Of a stretch of 64,000 bases of DNA, positions 26,104 to 35,847 are shown piece after piece. Origin of the DNA: Helicobacteraceae bacterium (GTDB taxonomy: Bacteria; Campylobacterota; Campylobacteria; Campylobacterales; Sulfurimonadaceae); assembly GCA_021163845.1 (NCBI GenBank), contig JAGGTH010000033.1:30505-94504 (forward strand), read 5' to 3'. Positions within the stretch are counted from its first letter, which is position 1; every line of letters begins with the position of its first letter. The notes beneath the pieces are model-generated. The model worked only from the letters and a program-made list of their open reading frames with translations. It ran no database searches and was not told the origin of the DNA. Position numbers and translations under genes: made by a program.

Positions 26104-27993
26104 ATGGCAAAACATCAGTTTCAAACAGAAGCAAATCAAATATTACACTTAATGATACACTCACTCTACTCGAACAAGGAGATTTTTTTACGTGAGTTAG
26201 TATCGAATGCTTCAGATGCACTTGATAAATTAAACATGTTAGTTTTAACAGATGATGCTTATAAGGGTGTAAACTTTGCACCTCGCATTGATATCGTAGC
26301 AAATAAAGAAGCAAAAACACTCACTATTAAAGATAGCGGTATCGGAATGAATGAAGAGGATCTCATGAATAACCTCGGAACGATCGCAAAGTCTGGTACG
26401 AAGGCATTTTTAGAGAATCTTACAGGGGATCAAAAACAAGATTCTAACCTTATCGGTCAGTTTGGTGTTGGTTTTTACGCATGTTTTATGGTGGCAAGCA
26501 AGGTAGAGGTGACTACAAAAAAAGCGGGTGAAGAACAGGCGTACCTTTGGATCAGTAAAGGCGATGGCGAGTTTGAGATCGAGCCTGCAACGATGGAGGG
26601 ACACGGTACTCAGATCGTAATGCATCTCAATGAAGACGAAGATGAGTTTTTAGAAGCCTATAGAATCGAATCGATCATTAAAAAATACTCTAACCACATC
26701 CCATTCCCTATCTTTATGGATAAAGAAAAACATATCCCTGCGATCAAAGATGATGAGGGGAATGAAACAGAGCCTTCTAAAACAGAGATCGAAAATGTAC
26801 AGATCAATCGTGCAAATGCTCTATGGACGATCGCAAAAAGTGAGATCAAAGATGAGGAGTACAAAGATTTTTATAGCTCTATTGCTCACTCATCTGAAGA
26901 GCCTCTTGCTTGGATGCACAACAAAGCTGAGGGCGCGATAGAATACACGACACTCTTCTACATCCCAAGCAAAGCGCCTATGGATATGTACAGAGTTGAT
27001 TATCAAACAGGGATCAAACTCTATATCAATCGTGTATTTATCACAGATGATGAAAAAGAGCTTATGCCAACGTATTTGAGATTTTTACGCGGGGTGATCG
27101 ACTCTAAAGATCTTCCTTTGAATGTTTCTCGTGAGATCTTACAAAGCAATGCGGTGATGAATAAGATCAAAAACGCATCGGTAAAAAAAGTACTCTCAGA
27201 ACTTTCAAAACTCAAGAAAGACAAAGAGAAATATGATACCTTCTATAAAGAGTTTGGAAACGTGTTAAAAGAGGGTCTTTATAATGACTTTGCAAATCGT
27301 GAGAAGATCTTGGATCTTTTACAGTTTCATACACTCAATAGTACTGAGACAGTCTATCTCGAAGATTTTGTCAAAAATGTAGATGAGCAAAAGAAAGAGA
27401 TCTACTATATCACAGGAAAAACATCTTTAGCGATGCTCAAAAACTCTCCTGCACTTGAGAAATTCAAAGCACGTGGCATTGATGTACTCGTACTCAACGA
27501 AGAGGTAGATACGATCATCTTCCCGATGGTGACAGAGTATAAAGAATACAAGCTTGTTCATGTAAGTGATGCAAAGTTTGAAGATAGTGAAGAGGAGAAA
27601 AAAGAGAAAGAGGAAACAGCAAAAACATACGAAGGACTTGTCAAAGAGTTTAAAGATGCATTGGGTGAGGATGTAAAAGATGTAGAAACAACCTCTGATC
27701 TTGTAGACTCTCCTGTGGCACTGAAAATAGATAAAGAAGATCCATCGTATATGATGGCACAGATGATGAAGCAGATGGGTCAAGGTGGGGATGTGCCTGA
27801 ACCAGCTCCAATTTTACAGATCAATCCAAACCATGAACTTCTTGTAAAACTTCGTGATTCTGCAGATCAAAATCTCATTAATGATGCTGCGCATGTGCTC
27901 CTTGATCAAGCAAAACTCTTTGATGGAAGAGAGCTCAAAGATACAGCAGATTTTATCTCTCGTCTTAATAGAATAATCTCAAAAGCATTATAA
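26104..27993 (+). CDS. htpG: Chaperone HtpG (Hsp90)
   Basis: HtpG is the cytoplasmic ATP-dependent Hsp90. The 629-residue protein has the GHKL ATPase domain (about 1-215) with ELVSNASDALDK, DSGIGMNEEDL and GQFGVGFYACFMV, then the middle domain with DLPLNVSREILQ and the C-terminal dimer domain. The start is the ATG at 26104, after a CAAGGA site; the in-frame TTG at 26044 precedes the promoter. The gene is monocistronic and ends in a strong terminator. Confidence 0.97.
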   Translation: MAKHQFQTEANQILHLMIHSLYSNKEIFLRELVSNASDALDKLNMLVLTDDAYKGVNFAPRIDIVANKEAKTLTIKDSGIGMNEEDLMNNLGTIAKSGTKAFLENLTGDQKQDSNLIGQFGVGFYACFMVASKVEVTTKKAGEEQAYLWISKGDGEFEIEPATMEGHGTQIVMHLNEDEDEFLEAYRIESIIKKYSNHIPFPIFMDKEKHIPAIKDDEGNETEPSKTEIENVQINRANALWTIAKSEIKDEEYKDFYSSIAHSSEEPLAWMHNKAEGAIEYTTLFYIPSKAPMDMYRVDYQTGIKLYINRVFITDDEKELMPTYLRFLRGVIDSKDLPLNVSREILQSNAVMNKIKNASVKKVLSELSKLKKDKEKYDTFYKEFGNVLKEGLYNDFANREKILDLLQFHTLNSTETVYLEDFVKNVDEQKKEIYYITGKTSLAMLKNSPALEKFKARGIDVLVLNEEVDTIIFPMVTEYKEYKLVHVSDAKFEDSEEEKKEKEETAKTYEGLVKEFKDALGEDVKDVETTSDLVDSPVALKIDKEDPSYMMAQMMKQMGQGGDVPEPAPILQINPNHELLVKLRDSADQNLINDAAHVLLDQAKLFDGRELKDTADFISRLNRIISKAL

Positions 27994-27999
27994 AAGTTT

Positions 28000-28035
28000 C
28001 AAATGAGTGTCAAATAAAAACACTCATTTGTTTTT
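28000..28035 (+). terminator. Intrinsic terminator after htpG
   Basis: A 10-bp perfect stem (CAAATGAGTG / CACTCATTTG) with an 11-base A-rich loop ends in five T, seven bases after the htpG stop. Confidence 0.9.
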
Positions 28036-28077
28036 CATCAAAAATATTTAATCATTTTAATGTTTTTTGATGAAAAA
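28031..28077. repeat. 14-bp perfect inverted repeat overlapping the next gene start
   Basis: TTTTTCATCAAAAA at 28031-28044 pairs with TTTTTGATGAAAAA at 28064-28077 across a 19-base AT-rich loop. It begins inside the htpG terminator T-run and covers the first possible start codons of the following gene. It may be an operator for a dimeric regulator or an RNA hairpin that controls translation. Confidence 0.6.
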
Positions 28078-28603
28078 TATGATACTTTACAAGATGTTTA
28101 AAAATTTAACTCTTAATAACGCTTTATCTAAAGAAGAGAAAGCTCAAATATATTTTGATGAAGCAACGAAACTCTGCGAAGAGCTTACGTGCAGTGAACT
28201 TCAAGATCTTAATATTTGTGCTTATTCATACACCACCACAGAAGCGGTTAATGAGCTTGGATTAGATGATGAACTCGTCAACCAACTCGTTGAAGATTAT
28301 GTGATACAAATACTCAAAACAGCATCATTATTTGCACAACATTTACAAACCCTCCATGAAGCAAAACAAAACAGCCAAGAACTTGACTATACACCTCTGA
28401 GAGAATTAGCACATAAAAATTTGGGTGTTGCAAGAAATTTGCGGATAAAAGATGGAGAAGTACTCTTACACGAGCTTATGATAAAAGATGATCTAGAGTA
28501 TCTTGATATTTGCTTAAAAGCACTCAAAGCGTGTGCAGTACGTTTAAAGCCTCTGTGTGCATTGAATACGCTCAAACTTATGGAAGTCAAGAGTATTATC
28601 TAG
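28070..28603 (+). CDS. Hypothetical helical protein
   Basis: This soluble protein of up to 177 residues is probably all-helical. I recognise no family. The C-terminal third (about 105-177) is dense in conserved-looking charge and leucine pattern (HKNLGVARNLRIKDGEVLLHELM). The start is unsure: ATG at 28070, 28079 and 28094 are all in frame and none has a good ribosome site. The first lies inside an inverted repeat. It converges on the small membrane protein and the ends overlap by four bases. Confidence 0.6.
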   Translation: MKNMILYKMFKNLTLNNALSKEEKAQIYFDEATKLCEELTCSELQDLNICAYSYTTTEAVNELGLDDELVNQLVEDYVIQILKTASLFAQHLQTLHEAKQNSQELDYTPLRELAHKNLGVARNLRIKDGEVLLHELMIKDDLEYLDICLKALKACAVRLKPLCALNTLKLMEVKSII

Positions 28604-28776
28604 TCTTTGCCTTTGTTTCTTAAAGAGTGAGAAACTTCTTCTAAAACCCCTTTTGGTTTTTTGATAAGACCACGCTCTTTATCGAGAGGAATGGCAAAAG
28701 CGAGTAAAATGAAGACAAATGAAAAAGCAAGCCCACCCACGATGACAAGTATCAGTTTTAATTTAAATTCACCCAT
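28600..28776 (-). CDS. Small single-pass membrane protein
   Basis: This 58-residue protein has one hydrophobic segment at about residues 7-29 and a basic C-terminal tail with LIKKPKGVLEEVSHSLRNKGK. The start at 28776 follows GGATAAAA; an upstream frame to 28812 is less likely. The function is unknown. It diverges from the nuclease-like gene. Confidence 0.5.
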   Translation of the reverse strand: MGEFKLKLILVIVGGLAFSFVFILLAFAIPLDKERGLIKKPKGVLEEVSHSLRNKGKD

Positions 28777-28833
28777 TTTTATCCATCTTTCGTTTGTGCT
28801 TCTAGCATTCATGATATCATGCTAAAATACCTA

Positions 28834-29355
28834 ATGTACAAAATTATATCTGTTTTTTTCTTACAACACTTTATACTTCTCTCTTGCATTGCAGCAGAAC
28901 CAGCACTTGGAATGCTTCGAGCTGTACAATCCAACGCTTTTCAAAAATTTTCTTTTGGCAATACACACTTTGGCTGCAACGCATATGGTATTGTAAGTTT
29001 AGAAGAGCTTTATCATGATGCGAATACAAGTGATGTATGCAAATCAAAGATACAAAGATTTTATCTCAAAAATCCCCATTTGCAATATTTTTCTGCTACT
29101 CTTTTAGATCTTAAGCAGCTGTATCATTTAGAGTTTCGGGAAAGAAAATGTATTATGTACGCACAAGGGCAGATGACACTCTCAGAGCTTTTATTAAAGA
29201 ATGGTCTAGCTCTCGTCAAACCTGTATTTCAAGACAAAGAGTTTCGTTACCTTTATAAAAAAGCACAAAAAAATGCACAAGTTAATGAAAAAGGGATATG
29301 GGGAGATGAGACTTTGAGTGAATGTATTCTTATATTTAGAGAGGAAGAGAAATGA
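28834..29355 (+). CDS. Secreted staphylococcal-nuclease-like protein
   Basis: This 173-residue protein has an N-terminal signal peptide (about 1-21, ending CIAAEPA). The C-terminal half (about 110-165) has the pattern of the SNase fold end: leucine-rich segment, GLALVKP, paired lysines and KGIWG. The catalytic Arg and Asp residues of true nucleases are not clear, so it may bind but not cut. The start could be 28834 or 28819; a -10 (TAAAAT) at 28823-28828 favours 28834 and a leaderless transcript. The stop overlaps the flippase start by four bases. Confidence 0.6.
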   Translation: MYKIISVFFLQHFILLSCIAAEPALGMLRAVQSNAFQKFSFGNTHFGCNAYGIVSLEELYHDANTSDVCKSKIQRFYLKNPHLQYFSATLLDLKQLYHLEFRERKCIMYAQGQMTLSELLLKNGLALVKPVFQDKEFRYLYKKAQKNAQVNEKGIWGDETLSECILIFREEEK

Positions 29356-30590
29356 AAAAAGCATTTTATAGTGGTATCTTAGTAACTCTTTTGAGTATTG
29401 TGCTCAATTTTTCCTTTAAGGTACTTGCAGCAAATCTCATAGAAAAAGCATCGCTTACCCTCTATTTTACCGCCATAGATATCTTTACACTTACACTTTT
29501 GATCTTAGTTGGATTTCGCTCCTCTATGGTAGTTGCTTTTTCTCAGTTTAAAAACGATCAGATGATCATCAATATCTTTCGGGGTGTGATCGTGGTGGTG
29601 GTTTTGGCCGTTTGGGCTTTTGTGGTTCCATTTTTAAAGCACAAAATAGGTGTTGAGATCCATTATTGGTATCTTGTCGCTACCGTATTAGCTCTGAGTC
29701 TTTCTTTGTATTTTTCCAATATCATAGCGATGTATCGACTCTATCATATCATTAATGCCGTCACACTCTTAGAGCCATTTTTGATCCTCTTATGGTTTAT
29801 GATCGCTTTTTTTGCCTTTTCACTTGATGGTGTACAACCTCTTTTTATTGCCACTATCATGAGCTCTTTTGGGGTGAGTATGTTTGTATATATGATGAGC
29901 AAGCGCTACTATGCAGCGGTTTCTTTAAAGCGACCAGATTTTGATGAAAAAGCGATTAGATTCTTAAAAAACTCTGTCATCTCGACCATTGAATTTGGCT
30001 CTGGGATCGTATTGCTTTATATGGTGGTCTTTTTGATGCTCCACTATTTTAGCATTGATGAACTGGGTGACTTTCAGGTGGTGACCAAGCCGATCTTCTC
30101 TTATATGTTAATGCTTTTTGTTTTCCCTATTTTCCGTTTTGTGCTTCCTGAACTCTCTAAGCTCATTAGTGAAAAAAATATAGAGGAGATCCGATCTTTA
30201 AAGGTGTGGATACTTCGTTATGCATTTATTGTAAGTGGAGTTTTTTTGGTACTTACTCTTCTTTTTATTGAGGATATGATAGGGATACTTTTTCCAAGTG
30301 AATATGCGGGCGCTTCATTGATGTTAAAGCACCTGGCATTTTTCTTTATCTTTTTGATCCTCAATGCCTATCAGATCGCTTTTATTAAAGCAAGTGGGGC
30401 TTTTATGAGTGCTTTGCTTATTAGACTTTTGGGAATAGTTGTTCTTATAAGTACATTTTATATTATCTATTACTTTTATTCACAAAGTGAAATATCTGTG
30501 ATTATCTCCCTCGTATTTAGCTACTTTGTGATGTTTATTGTCTCCTATTTTGTAGAGCGAAAGATCTTCTTATCTTTGAAAGCTTTGTAG
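29352..30590 (+). CDS. Polysaccharide flippase-like membrane protein (MOP superfamily)
   Basis: This 412-residue inner-membrane protein has about 12 hydrophobic segments, the pattern of Wzx/MATE-type exporters. It is shorter than MurJ and lacks obvious sugar-gene neighbours, so the cargo is unknown. It shares an ATGA overlap with the nuclease-like gene. Its last 21 bases overlap the end of the convergent dihydroorotate-dehydrogenase-like gene. Confidence 0.7.
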   Translation: MKKAFYSGILVTLLSIVLNFSFKVLAANLIEKASLTLYFTAIDIFTLTLLILVGFRSSMVVAFSQFKNDQMIINIFRGVIVVVVLAVWAFVVPFLKHKIGVEIHYWYLVATVLALSLSLYFSNIIAMYRLYHIINAVTLLEPFLILLWFMIAFFAFSLDGVQPLFIATIMSSFGVSMFVYMMSKRYYAAVSLKRPDFDEKAIRFLKNSVISTIEFGSGIVLLYMVVFLMLHYFSIDELGDFQVVTKPIFSYMLMLFVFPIFRFVLPELSKLISEKNIEEIRSLKVWILRYAFIVSGVFLVLTLLFIEDMIGILFPSEYAGASLMLKHLAFFFIFLILNAYQIAFIKASGAFMSALLIRLLGIVVLISTFYIIYYFYSQSEISVIISLVFSYFVMFIVSYFVERKIFLSLKAL

Positions 30591-31568
30591 AGCTCCTATA
30601 TAAGAGTTTCTCTCATAGACATCAGGATTGCTTGTGTGTGCAAGTGAGATACTTCCTCGCATTTGATCGGTGGAACTATACTCTTTTTCCTCCATCCAAG
30701 TAAGCATCTGTTTTAAAATATGCTCTATCTCTTGTTCCCCTTTTTGGAGTAATACAGAGGTAAATGAACACACATCCGCACCACTCATAAGTGCTTTGAG
30801 TAGATCCAAACCACTATGGATCCCTGTATTTGCACAGATATCTACTTCGAGTTTGTTATATAAAATAGCACACCATCGCAGGGTTTCACTTTTATCTTTT
30901 GAAGAGGTGATATTGGCTTTGTGCAGTGGAATGAGCTTTTCTAGGTCAATATCTACCTCCACAGGATTATCAAAGAGGGTGAGTCCACTCACTCCTGCCT
31001 CTACAAACTTTTTTGCCATATGTGCAGGAGCGCTAAAATAAGGATTCATCTTTAGATTGAGCGGGATGGAGATATGCTCTTTGAGATCTCTAAGTGTTTT
31101 GAGATACAACTCTTCAACCTGCGAAGAATCGAGTGAGAGGGATGTTGGGATGTAAGTGATATTGAGTTCAAGGGCATCGGCGCCAGCTTCTTGGAGTTTA
31201 CGTCCATATTTGATCCAACCCCCACTGCTTACCCCATTGAGGCTTGCAATGATAGGGATATCGACACTCTCTTTGATACGGCGGATCTCTTCAAGATAGT
31301 CATCAGCCTCTATATTTGTAAAGTCAATATCACTTGGCAGATAATCGAGTGCTTCTGCATAGGAGTGGTTAGAGTTGTGTAGAAAATGATCGAGTTGGTG
31401 TTGTTCGTGGTTGATCTGCTCTTCAAACAAGGAGTGCATTACTACAGCTCCAATGCCATAATCTTCGAGTTTTTTGATACTGCCGAGCTCTTTTGTAAGT
31501 GGTGAAGCAGACGCGATAAGTGGATTTTTGAGTGTATGTCCAAGATATTGTGTTGTGAGGTCTATCAT
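30570..31568 (-). CDS. Dihydroorotate-dehydrogenase-like flavoprotein, coupled to nifJ
   Basis: This 332-residue TIM-barrel protein belongs to the dihydroorotate dehydrogenase-like family (FMN-binding). It starts MIDLTTQYLGHTLKNPLIAS and has SGADVCSFTS near the phosphate site. The usual catalytic loop NxSCPN is replaced by NITYIPT, so true dihydroorotate oxidation is doubtful. The start at 31568 sits one base after the nifJ stop. Pairing of such genes with nifJ is seen in other bacteria, which suggests a flavoprotein partner in pyruvate or ferredoxin metabolism; this role is inferred. Confidence 0.75.
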   Translation of the reverse strand: MIDLTTQYLGHTLKNPLIASASPLTKELGSIKKLEDYGIGAVVMHSLFEEQINHEQHQLDHFLHNSNHSYAEALDYLPSDIDFTNIEADDYLEEIRRIKESVDIPIIASLNGVSSGGWIKYGRKLQEAGADALELNITYIPTSLSLDSSQVEELYLKTLRDLKEHISIPLNLKMNPYFSAPAHMAKKFVEAGVSGLTLFDNPVEVDIDLEKLIPLHKANITSSKDKSETLRWCAILYNKLEVDICANTGIHSGLDLLKALMSGADVCSFTSVLLQKGEQEIEHILKQMLTWMEEKEYSSTDQMRGSISLAHTSNPDVYERNSYIGALQSFQR

Positions 31569-31569
31569 T

Positions 31570-34500
31570 TTATTCTCCTGCTTCATTGAATTGATTTTGA
31601 AGTGTCGTGTATCTTTTATAGAGATTTTTAGCTGTATAGCGTGCTGTAGTGAGATACTCTTTGGCCGCTTCTTTATCCATTTTCTCCACCATATTAAAGC
31701 GTGTCTCTCCATACATGAACTCTTTGACATCTATACTAGGCTCTTTATAATCTAAGATCATTGGGTTTTTCCCATCGCTAGCGAGTGTTGGATTAAAGCG
31801 AAAAATAGGCCAAAGACCACTTTTAACCGCTTTTTGTTGTTGCTCCATCCCATAACGTAGATCATAGCCGTGTGCCACACAATGAGAGTACGCGATAATC
31901 AGTGAAGGACCATCATACGCTTCGGCTTCTACAAAGGCTTTGAGTGTCGCTTTGTCATTGGCTCCAAGGCTTACTTTTGCGACATAGACATGTTCATAGT
32001 TGATCGCCATGGATGCGAGATCTTTTGGCATAGCAGCTTTTCCACCTGCTGCAAATTTTGCTACGGCACCTGTCATGGTTGCTTTAGATTGTTGTCCGCC
32101 CGTGTTGGAATAGACCTGTGTGTCTAGAACCAAGATATTAACATTCTTTCCACTGGCAAGTACATGATCGAGTCCACCATAACCGATATCATACGCCCAA
32201 CCATCTCCACCGATGATCCAGATAGATTTTTTGACAAGATATTCTACACATCCAAGGAGCTCTTGAGCCTCTCTTTGTTTCATATCTTGCAGGAGAGTTT
32301 GGAGTTTTTCTACACGCGCTCTTTGTGCGCTGATCTCTTTTTCCTCTGTTTGTTTGGCTGAGAGTATTTTCCCTACCAAAGTGCTATCAAGATGGGGCGA
32401 GAGTCTCTCAAGCAGATCGCGTGCTTTGTTGGTGTGATTATCCACAGCGAGGCGAAAACCTAGACCAAACTCGGCATTATCCTCAAAAAGAGAATTTGAC
32501 CACGCTGGACCTCTGCCTTGTGCATTTTTCTTCCAAGGGGTGGTTGGAAGATTCCCCCCATAAATAGAGCTACATCCCGTAGCATTTGCCACAAGCATTC
32601 GATCACCAAAGAGTTGTGAAGCGAGCTTAATATAAGGGGTTTCTCCACATCCAGGGCAGGCTCCACTAAACTCAAAGAGTGGTTCTAAAAACTGCGCCTC
32701 TTGAACTTTTGTGTGATCGAGTCTTTCCCTATCTACATAAGGAAGGGATGTGAAAAAATTCCAAAGCTCGATCCCCTCTTCGCGTAGAGGAAGTTGTGGC
32801 TGCATATTGATTGCTTTGAGATTGGTTTGTGATTTGTTTTTTGCGGGACACACCTCTACACATAGCGCACATCCCGTACAATCCTCAACAGCTACAGAGA
32901 TATTGAAAAACTCATCTTCACCAAAAAGGGAACCTTTGGCTTTTCTATATTGAAAATTTTCAGGCGCACCCTCCAAAAAAGAGCTATCAAAAACCTTAGA
33001 GCGGATAACAGAATGGGGGCAAACACTTACACATTTATTGCACGCGATACATACTTCACTATCCCACACAGGTACTTCATGAGCGATATTTCGTTTTTCA
33101 TATTGGCTTGTTCCTGTTGGCCATGTTCCATCATTTGGTAAGGCTGAGACAGGGATACTATCGCCTTTATACTCTGTGATCCGTGCAATCACCTCTTTGG
33201 CAAAACTATCGAGATCCCCTTTAAGTGCGGTGCGGAGTTCTTGAGTGCTAGAGATTGTGCGAGGAACTTCTACCTCGTAGAGGTTTTCTAAGGTATTATC
33301 CACCGCAGCAAAGTTCATCGCTACGATCTGATCCCCTTTGGCACCATAGGTCTTTTGGATCGAGTCTTTGATCTTTTTGATCGCTTCATCTTGAGGGAGT
33401 ATCCCACTAATAGCAAAAAAACATGTTTGCATGATGGTGTTGATGCGTGAGCCCATTTTACTTTTTTTGGCAACACTATAGGCATCAATCGCGTAAAATT
33501 TGAGTTTTTTATTGATGATATGCTCTTGGCTTACACGCGGAAGTCTCTCCCAGACCTCCTCTTTAGTATAAGGAGTATTGAGTAAAAAGACAGCTCCCTC
33601 TTTTGCGATCTCTAAAATATCAAGCTTTTCTAAAAAGACAGCTTGGTGCACAGCGACAAAGTTTGCCTTTTGGATGAGATAGCTCGATTGGATCGGCTTT
33701 GGACCAAAACGCAGATGAGAGATTGTCATAGAACCTGATTTTTTAGAATCATACACAAAATAGCCTTGGGCGTAGTTGTCTGTTTGGGTTCCAATTATTT
33801 TGATACTATTTTTGTTCGCTCCTACAGTTCCATCTGATCCAAGTCCATAAAAAACCGCTTCAAACTGCTCTTTGTTGTCTAAAATAAACTCTTGGTCATA
33901 TTCCAAACTTGAATAGGTGAGATCATCGTTGATACCAATAGTGAAGTGATTTTTCGGGGATTCTTTATCTAGTTCATCGAAAATAGCATGGATCATCGCA
34001 GGAGTGAATTCTTTGGAAGAAAGCCCATAACGTCCCCCTATGATCTTAGGCATAGCAAAATCAAGTTTCTCTTTATTTTCAAACAAAGAGGTGATGAGAT
34101 CATGATAGAGTGGCTCTCCTGAGCTTCCAGGCTCTTTGGTTCTATCTAGTACTGCAATAGCTTTGGTAGTTTTTGGTAAAGCAGCTAAAAAAGCATCGTG
34201 GGCAAAAGGGAGAGCAAGACGCACTTTGATAAGTCCCACTTTTTTTCCTTGTGCATTGAGATAGTGCACACTCTCCTCTACAGCTTCAGCACCCGAACCC
34301 ATGAGTACGATAATACTGTTCGCATCTTTTGCACCTACATAATCAAAAAGGGAGTATTGTCGTCCTGTGAGTGATGCAAATTTATCCATCTTCTCTTGAA
34401 GGATAGCAGGGAGCTCTTGGTAGTATCTATTAACCGATTCTCTGGCTTGAAAATAGACATCTGGATTTTGACTTGTACCTCGCAGTACTGGCTTATCAGG

Positions 34501-35124
34501 TGTCAAAGCTCTTTGTTTGTGAAAAGCTACAAGCTGTGGATCGATCATACTTTTGAGTACTTCATCATCAAGAAGCTCGATCTTACTTACCTCATGCGAT
34601 GTTCGAAAGCCATCAAAAAAATGTAAAAAGGGGATACGTGATTGCAAACTTGCGGCTTGAGCGATAAGGGCAAAGTCGTGTGCTTCTTGTACAGAGTTTG
34701 AGGGCATAAGAGCAAAGCCAGTTTGTCTCACACCCATCACATCTTGATGGTCACCAAAGATAGATAAACCTTGTGCCGCAAGACTACGCGAGGCGACATG
34801 AAAGACAGTTGGTGTGAGTTCCCCTGCGATCTTATACATATTTGGGATCATCAAAAGCAGACCTTGTGAGGCTGTAAAAGTGGTGGTGAGTGCTCCAGCT
34901 TGCAGGGCTCCATGAACAGCACCGCTCGCACCTCCCTCACTTTGCATCTCATAAACATCAGGGATGGTGCCAAAGATATTCTTTTGTTTTTTCGCACTAT
35001 ACATATCGCTAAGTTCACCCATAGCAGAAGAGGGCGTAATAGGATAGATGGCGATAACTTCGTTGATTTTGTGGGCGACTCTGGCAACAGCTTCATTGCC
35101 ATCAAGAGTTTGGTAGTTTTTCAT
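31570..35124 (-). CDS. nifJ: Pyruvate:ferredoxin (flavodoxin) oxidoreductase, single-chain
   Basis: NifJ interconverts pyruvate plus CoA with acetyl-CoA, CO2 and reduced ferredoxin or flavodoxin. The 1184-residue single chain has alpha, gamma, delta and beta parts in order. Two ferredoxin-type clusters (CIACNKCVSVCP and CTGCALCVEVCP, about 690-760) and the thiamine diphosphate domain (GACPGCGETPY and ATGCSSIYGGN) are visible. It is followed at once by the flavoprotein gene. It can run as the oxidative enzyme or, with the reductive TCA cycle of this phylum, as a carbon-fixing synthase. Confidence 0.95.
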   Translation of the reverse strand: MKNYQTLDGNEAVARVAHKINEVIAIYPITPSSAMGELSDMYSAKKQKNIFGTIPDVYEMQSEGGASGAVHGALQAGALTTTFTASQGLLLMIPNMYKIAGELTPTVFHVASRSLAAQGLSIFGDHQDVMGVRQTGFALMPSNSVQEAHDFALIAQAASLQSRIPFLHFFDGFRTSHEVSKIELLDDEVLKSMIDPQLVAFHKQRALTPDKPVLRGTSQNPDVYFQARESVNRYYQELPAILQEKMDKFASLTGRQYSLFDYVGAKDANSIIVLMGSGAEAVEESVHYLNAQGKKVGLIKVRLALPFAHDAFLAALPKTTKAIAVLDRTKEPGSSGEPLYHDLITSLFENKEKLDFAMPKIIGGRYGLSSKEFTPAMIHAIFDELDKESPKNHFTIGINDDLTYSSLEYDQEFILDNKEQFEAVFYGLGSDGTVGANKNSIKIIGTQTDNYAQGYFVYDSKKSGSMTISHLRFGPKPIQSSYLIQKANFVAVHQAVFLEKLDILEIAKEGAVFLLNTPYTKEEVWERLPRVSQEHIINKKLKFYAIDAYSVAKKSKMGSRINTIMQTCFFAISGILPQDEAIKKIKDSIQKTYGAKGDQIVAMNFAAVDNTLENLYEVEVPRTISSTQELRTALKGDLDSFAKEVIARITEYKGDSIPVSALPNDGTWPTGTSQYEKRNIAHEVPVWDSEVCIACNKCVSVCPHSVIRSKVFDSSFLEGAPENFQYRKAKGSLFGEDEFFNISVAVEDCTGCALCVEVCPAKNKSQTNLKAINMQPQLPLREEGIELWNFFTSLPYVDRERLDHTKVQEAQFLEPLFEFSGACPGCGETPYIKLASQLFGDRMLVANATGCSSIYGGNLPTTPWKKNAQGRGPAWSNSLFEDNAEFGLGFRLAVDNHTNKARDLLERLSPHLDSTLVGKILSAKQTEEKEISAQRARVEKLQTLLQDMKQREAQELLGCVEYLVKKSIWIIGGDGWAYDIGYGGLDHVLASGKNVNILVLDTQVYSNTGGQQSKATMTGAVAKFAAGGKAAMPKDLASMAINYEHVYVAKVSLGANDKATLKAFVEAEAYDGPSLIIAYSHCVAHGYDLRYGMEQQQKAVKSGLWPIFRFNPTLASDGKNPMILDYKEPSIDVKEFMYGETRFNMVEKMDKEAAKEYLTTARYTAKNLYKRYTTLQNQFNEAGE

Positions 35125-35191
35125 AAACAGACTCCTCTATTAAGGAGTACCATAATTACACAGAAATAATTAAGAGGAGCTTACGGTGTCT

Positions 35192-35494
35192 TTACTCTTT
35201 CCCTTGTTCATGTGTCATGTATATCCAAAACTCTTTGTGAGAGTAGCCTTTGTTTAAAAAGTAGATCTGTAAGATAGCAACACGGTAAAGTGTGATGAGC
35301 ATTTTCGCATAAGGGATAAACAGACTAAAACTTACGATAAAAGACTGTTCTTTATCTCCCTTAGACTGAATCATCTCTTCCATCCCTATATTTTTTGTTA
35401 GATAGATCCCAAAGAGAATGGAAAATAAAAAGTTTAGACTAAGCCCAAAGATTATGTAGGCCATAAGGTCTTGTTCATGCATACCAAATATCAT
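35192..35494 (-). CDS. Small membrane protein of unknown function
   Basis: This 100-residue protein has two hydrophobic segments (about 10-32 and 50-75) and a charged C-terminus. No family is recognised. It lies 67 bp upstream of nifJ on the same strand. A second in-frame ATG lies four codons after the first. The gap to the next gene (35495-35559) is very AT-rich. Confidence 0.55.
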   Translation of the reverse strand: MIFGMHEQDLMAYIIFGLSLNFLFSILFGIYLTKNIGMEEMIQSKGDKEQSFIVSFSLFIPYAKMLITLYRVAILQIYFLNKGYSHKEFWIYMTHEQGKE

Positions 35495-35559
35495 ATCTAT
35501 TTATATCCTTTTATTTTGAATCAAAAATATATTTTATCTCAAAAAAACTTGAGACTTTT

Positions 35560-35847
35560 TTATTCATAGATTTTTACTTTCTTATCTGTGTAAAATGTAC
35601 CAAAAGGGATGAGGGAAGCAACAAAGAAAAGAGTACTTTCTCTCAAAGACCAACGTGCTTTTTGCCAAGCAAGTGCCAACAAGATACAAAAAATGATAAA
35701 AAGTATTCCATGTGCCATCCCAACAACTTTAACTGCGATTGGATAATCCATAAAATATTTGAGTGGCATTGCTACAAAAAGTAAAAGAAGGTAAGAATAT
35801 CCTTCGATAATTCCTATTTTTCGAAATTGATTTACACTATTTTTCAC
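35560..35847 (-). CDS. DUF3817 family membrane protein
   Basis: This 95-residue protein has the DUF3817 pattern: EGYSYLLLLFVAMPLKYFMDYP near residue 15-35, then VKVVGMAHGILFIIF, and ends with LIPFGTFYTDKK. Three membrane segments are expected. The function is unknown; the fold is shared with small proteins near heme or transport genes. I chose GTG 35847 because AGAAG precedes it; a longer frame to 35901 lacks a good site. Confidence 0.75.
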   Translation of the reverse strand: MKNSVNQFRKIGIIEGYSYLLLLFVAMPLKYFMDYPIAVKVVGMAHGILFIIFCILLALAWQKARWSLRESTLFFVASLIPFGTFYTDKKVKIYE

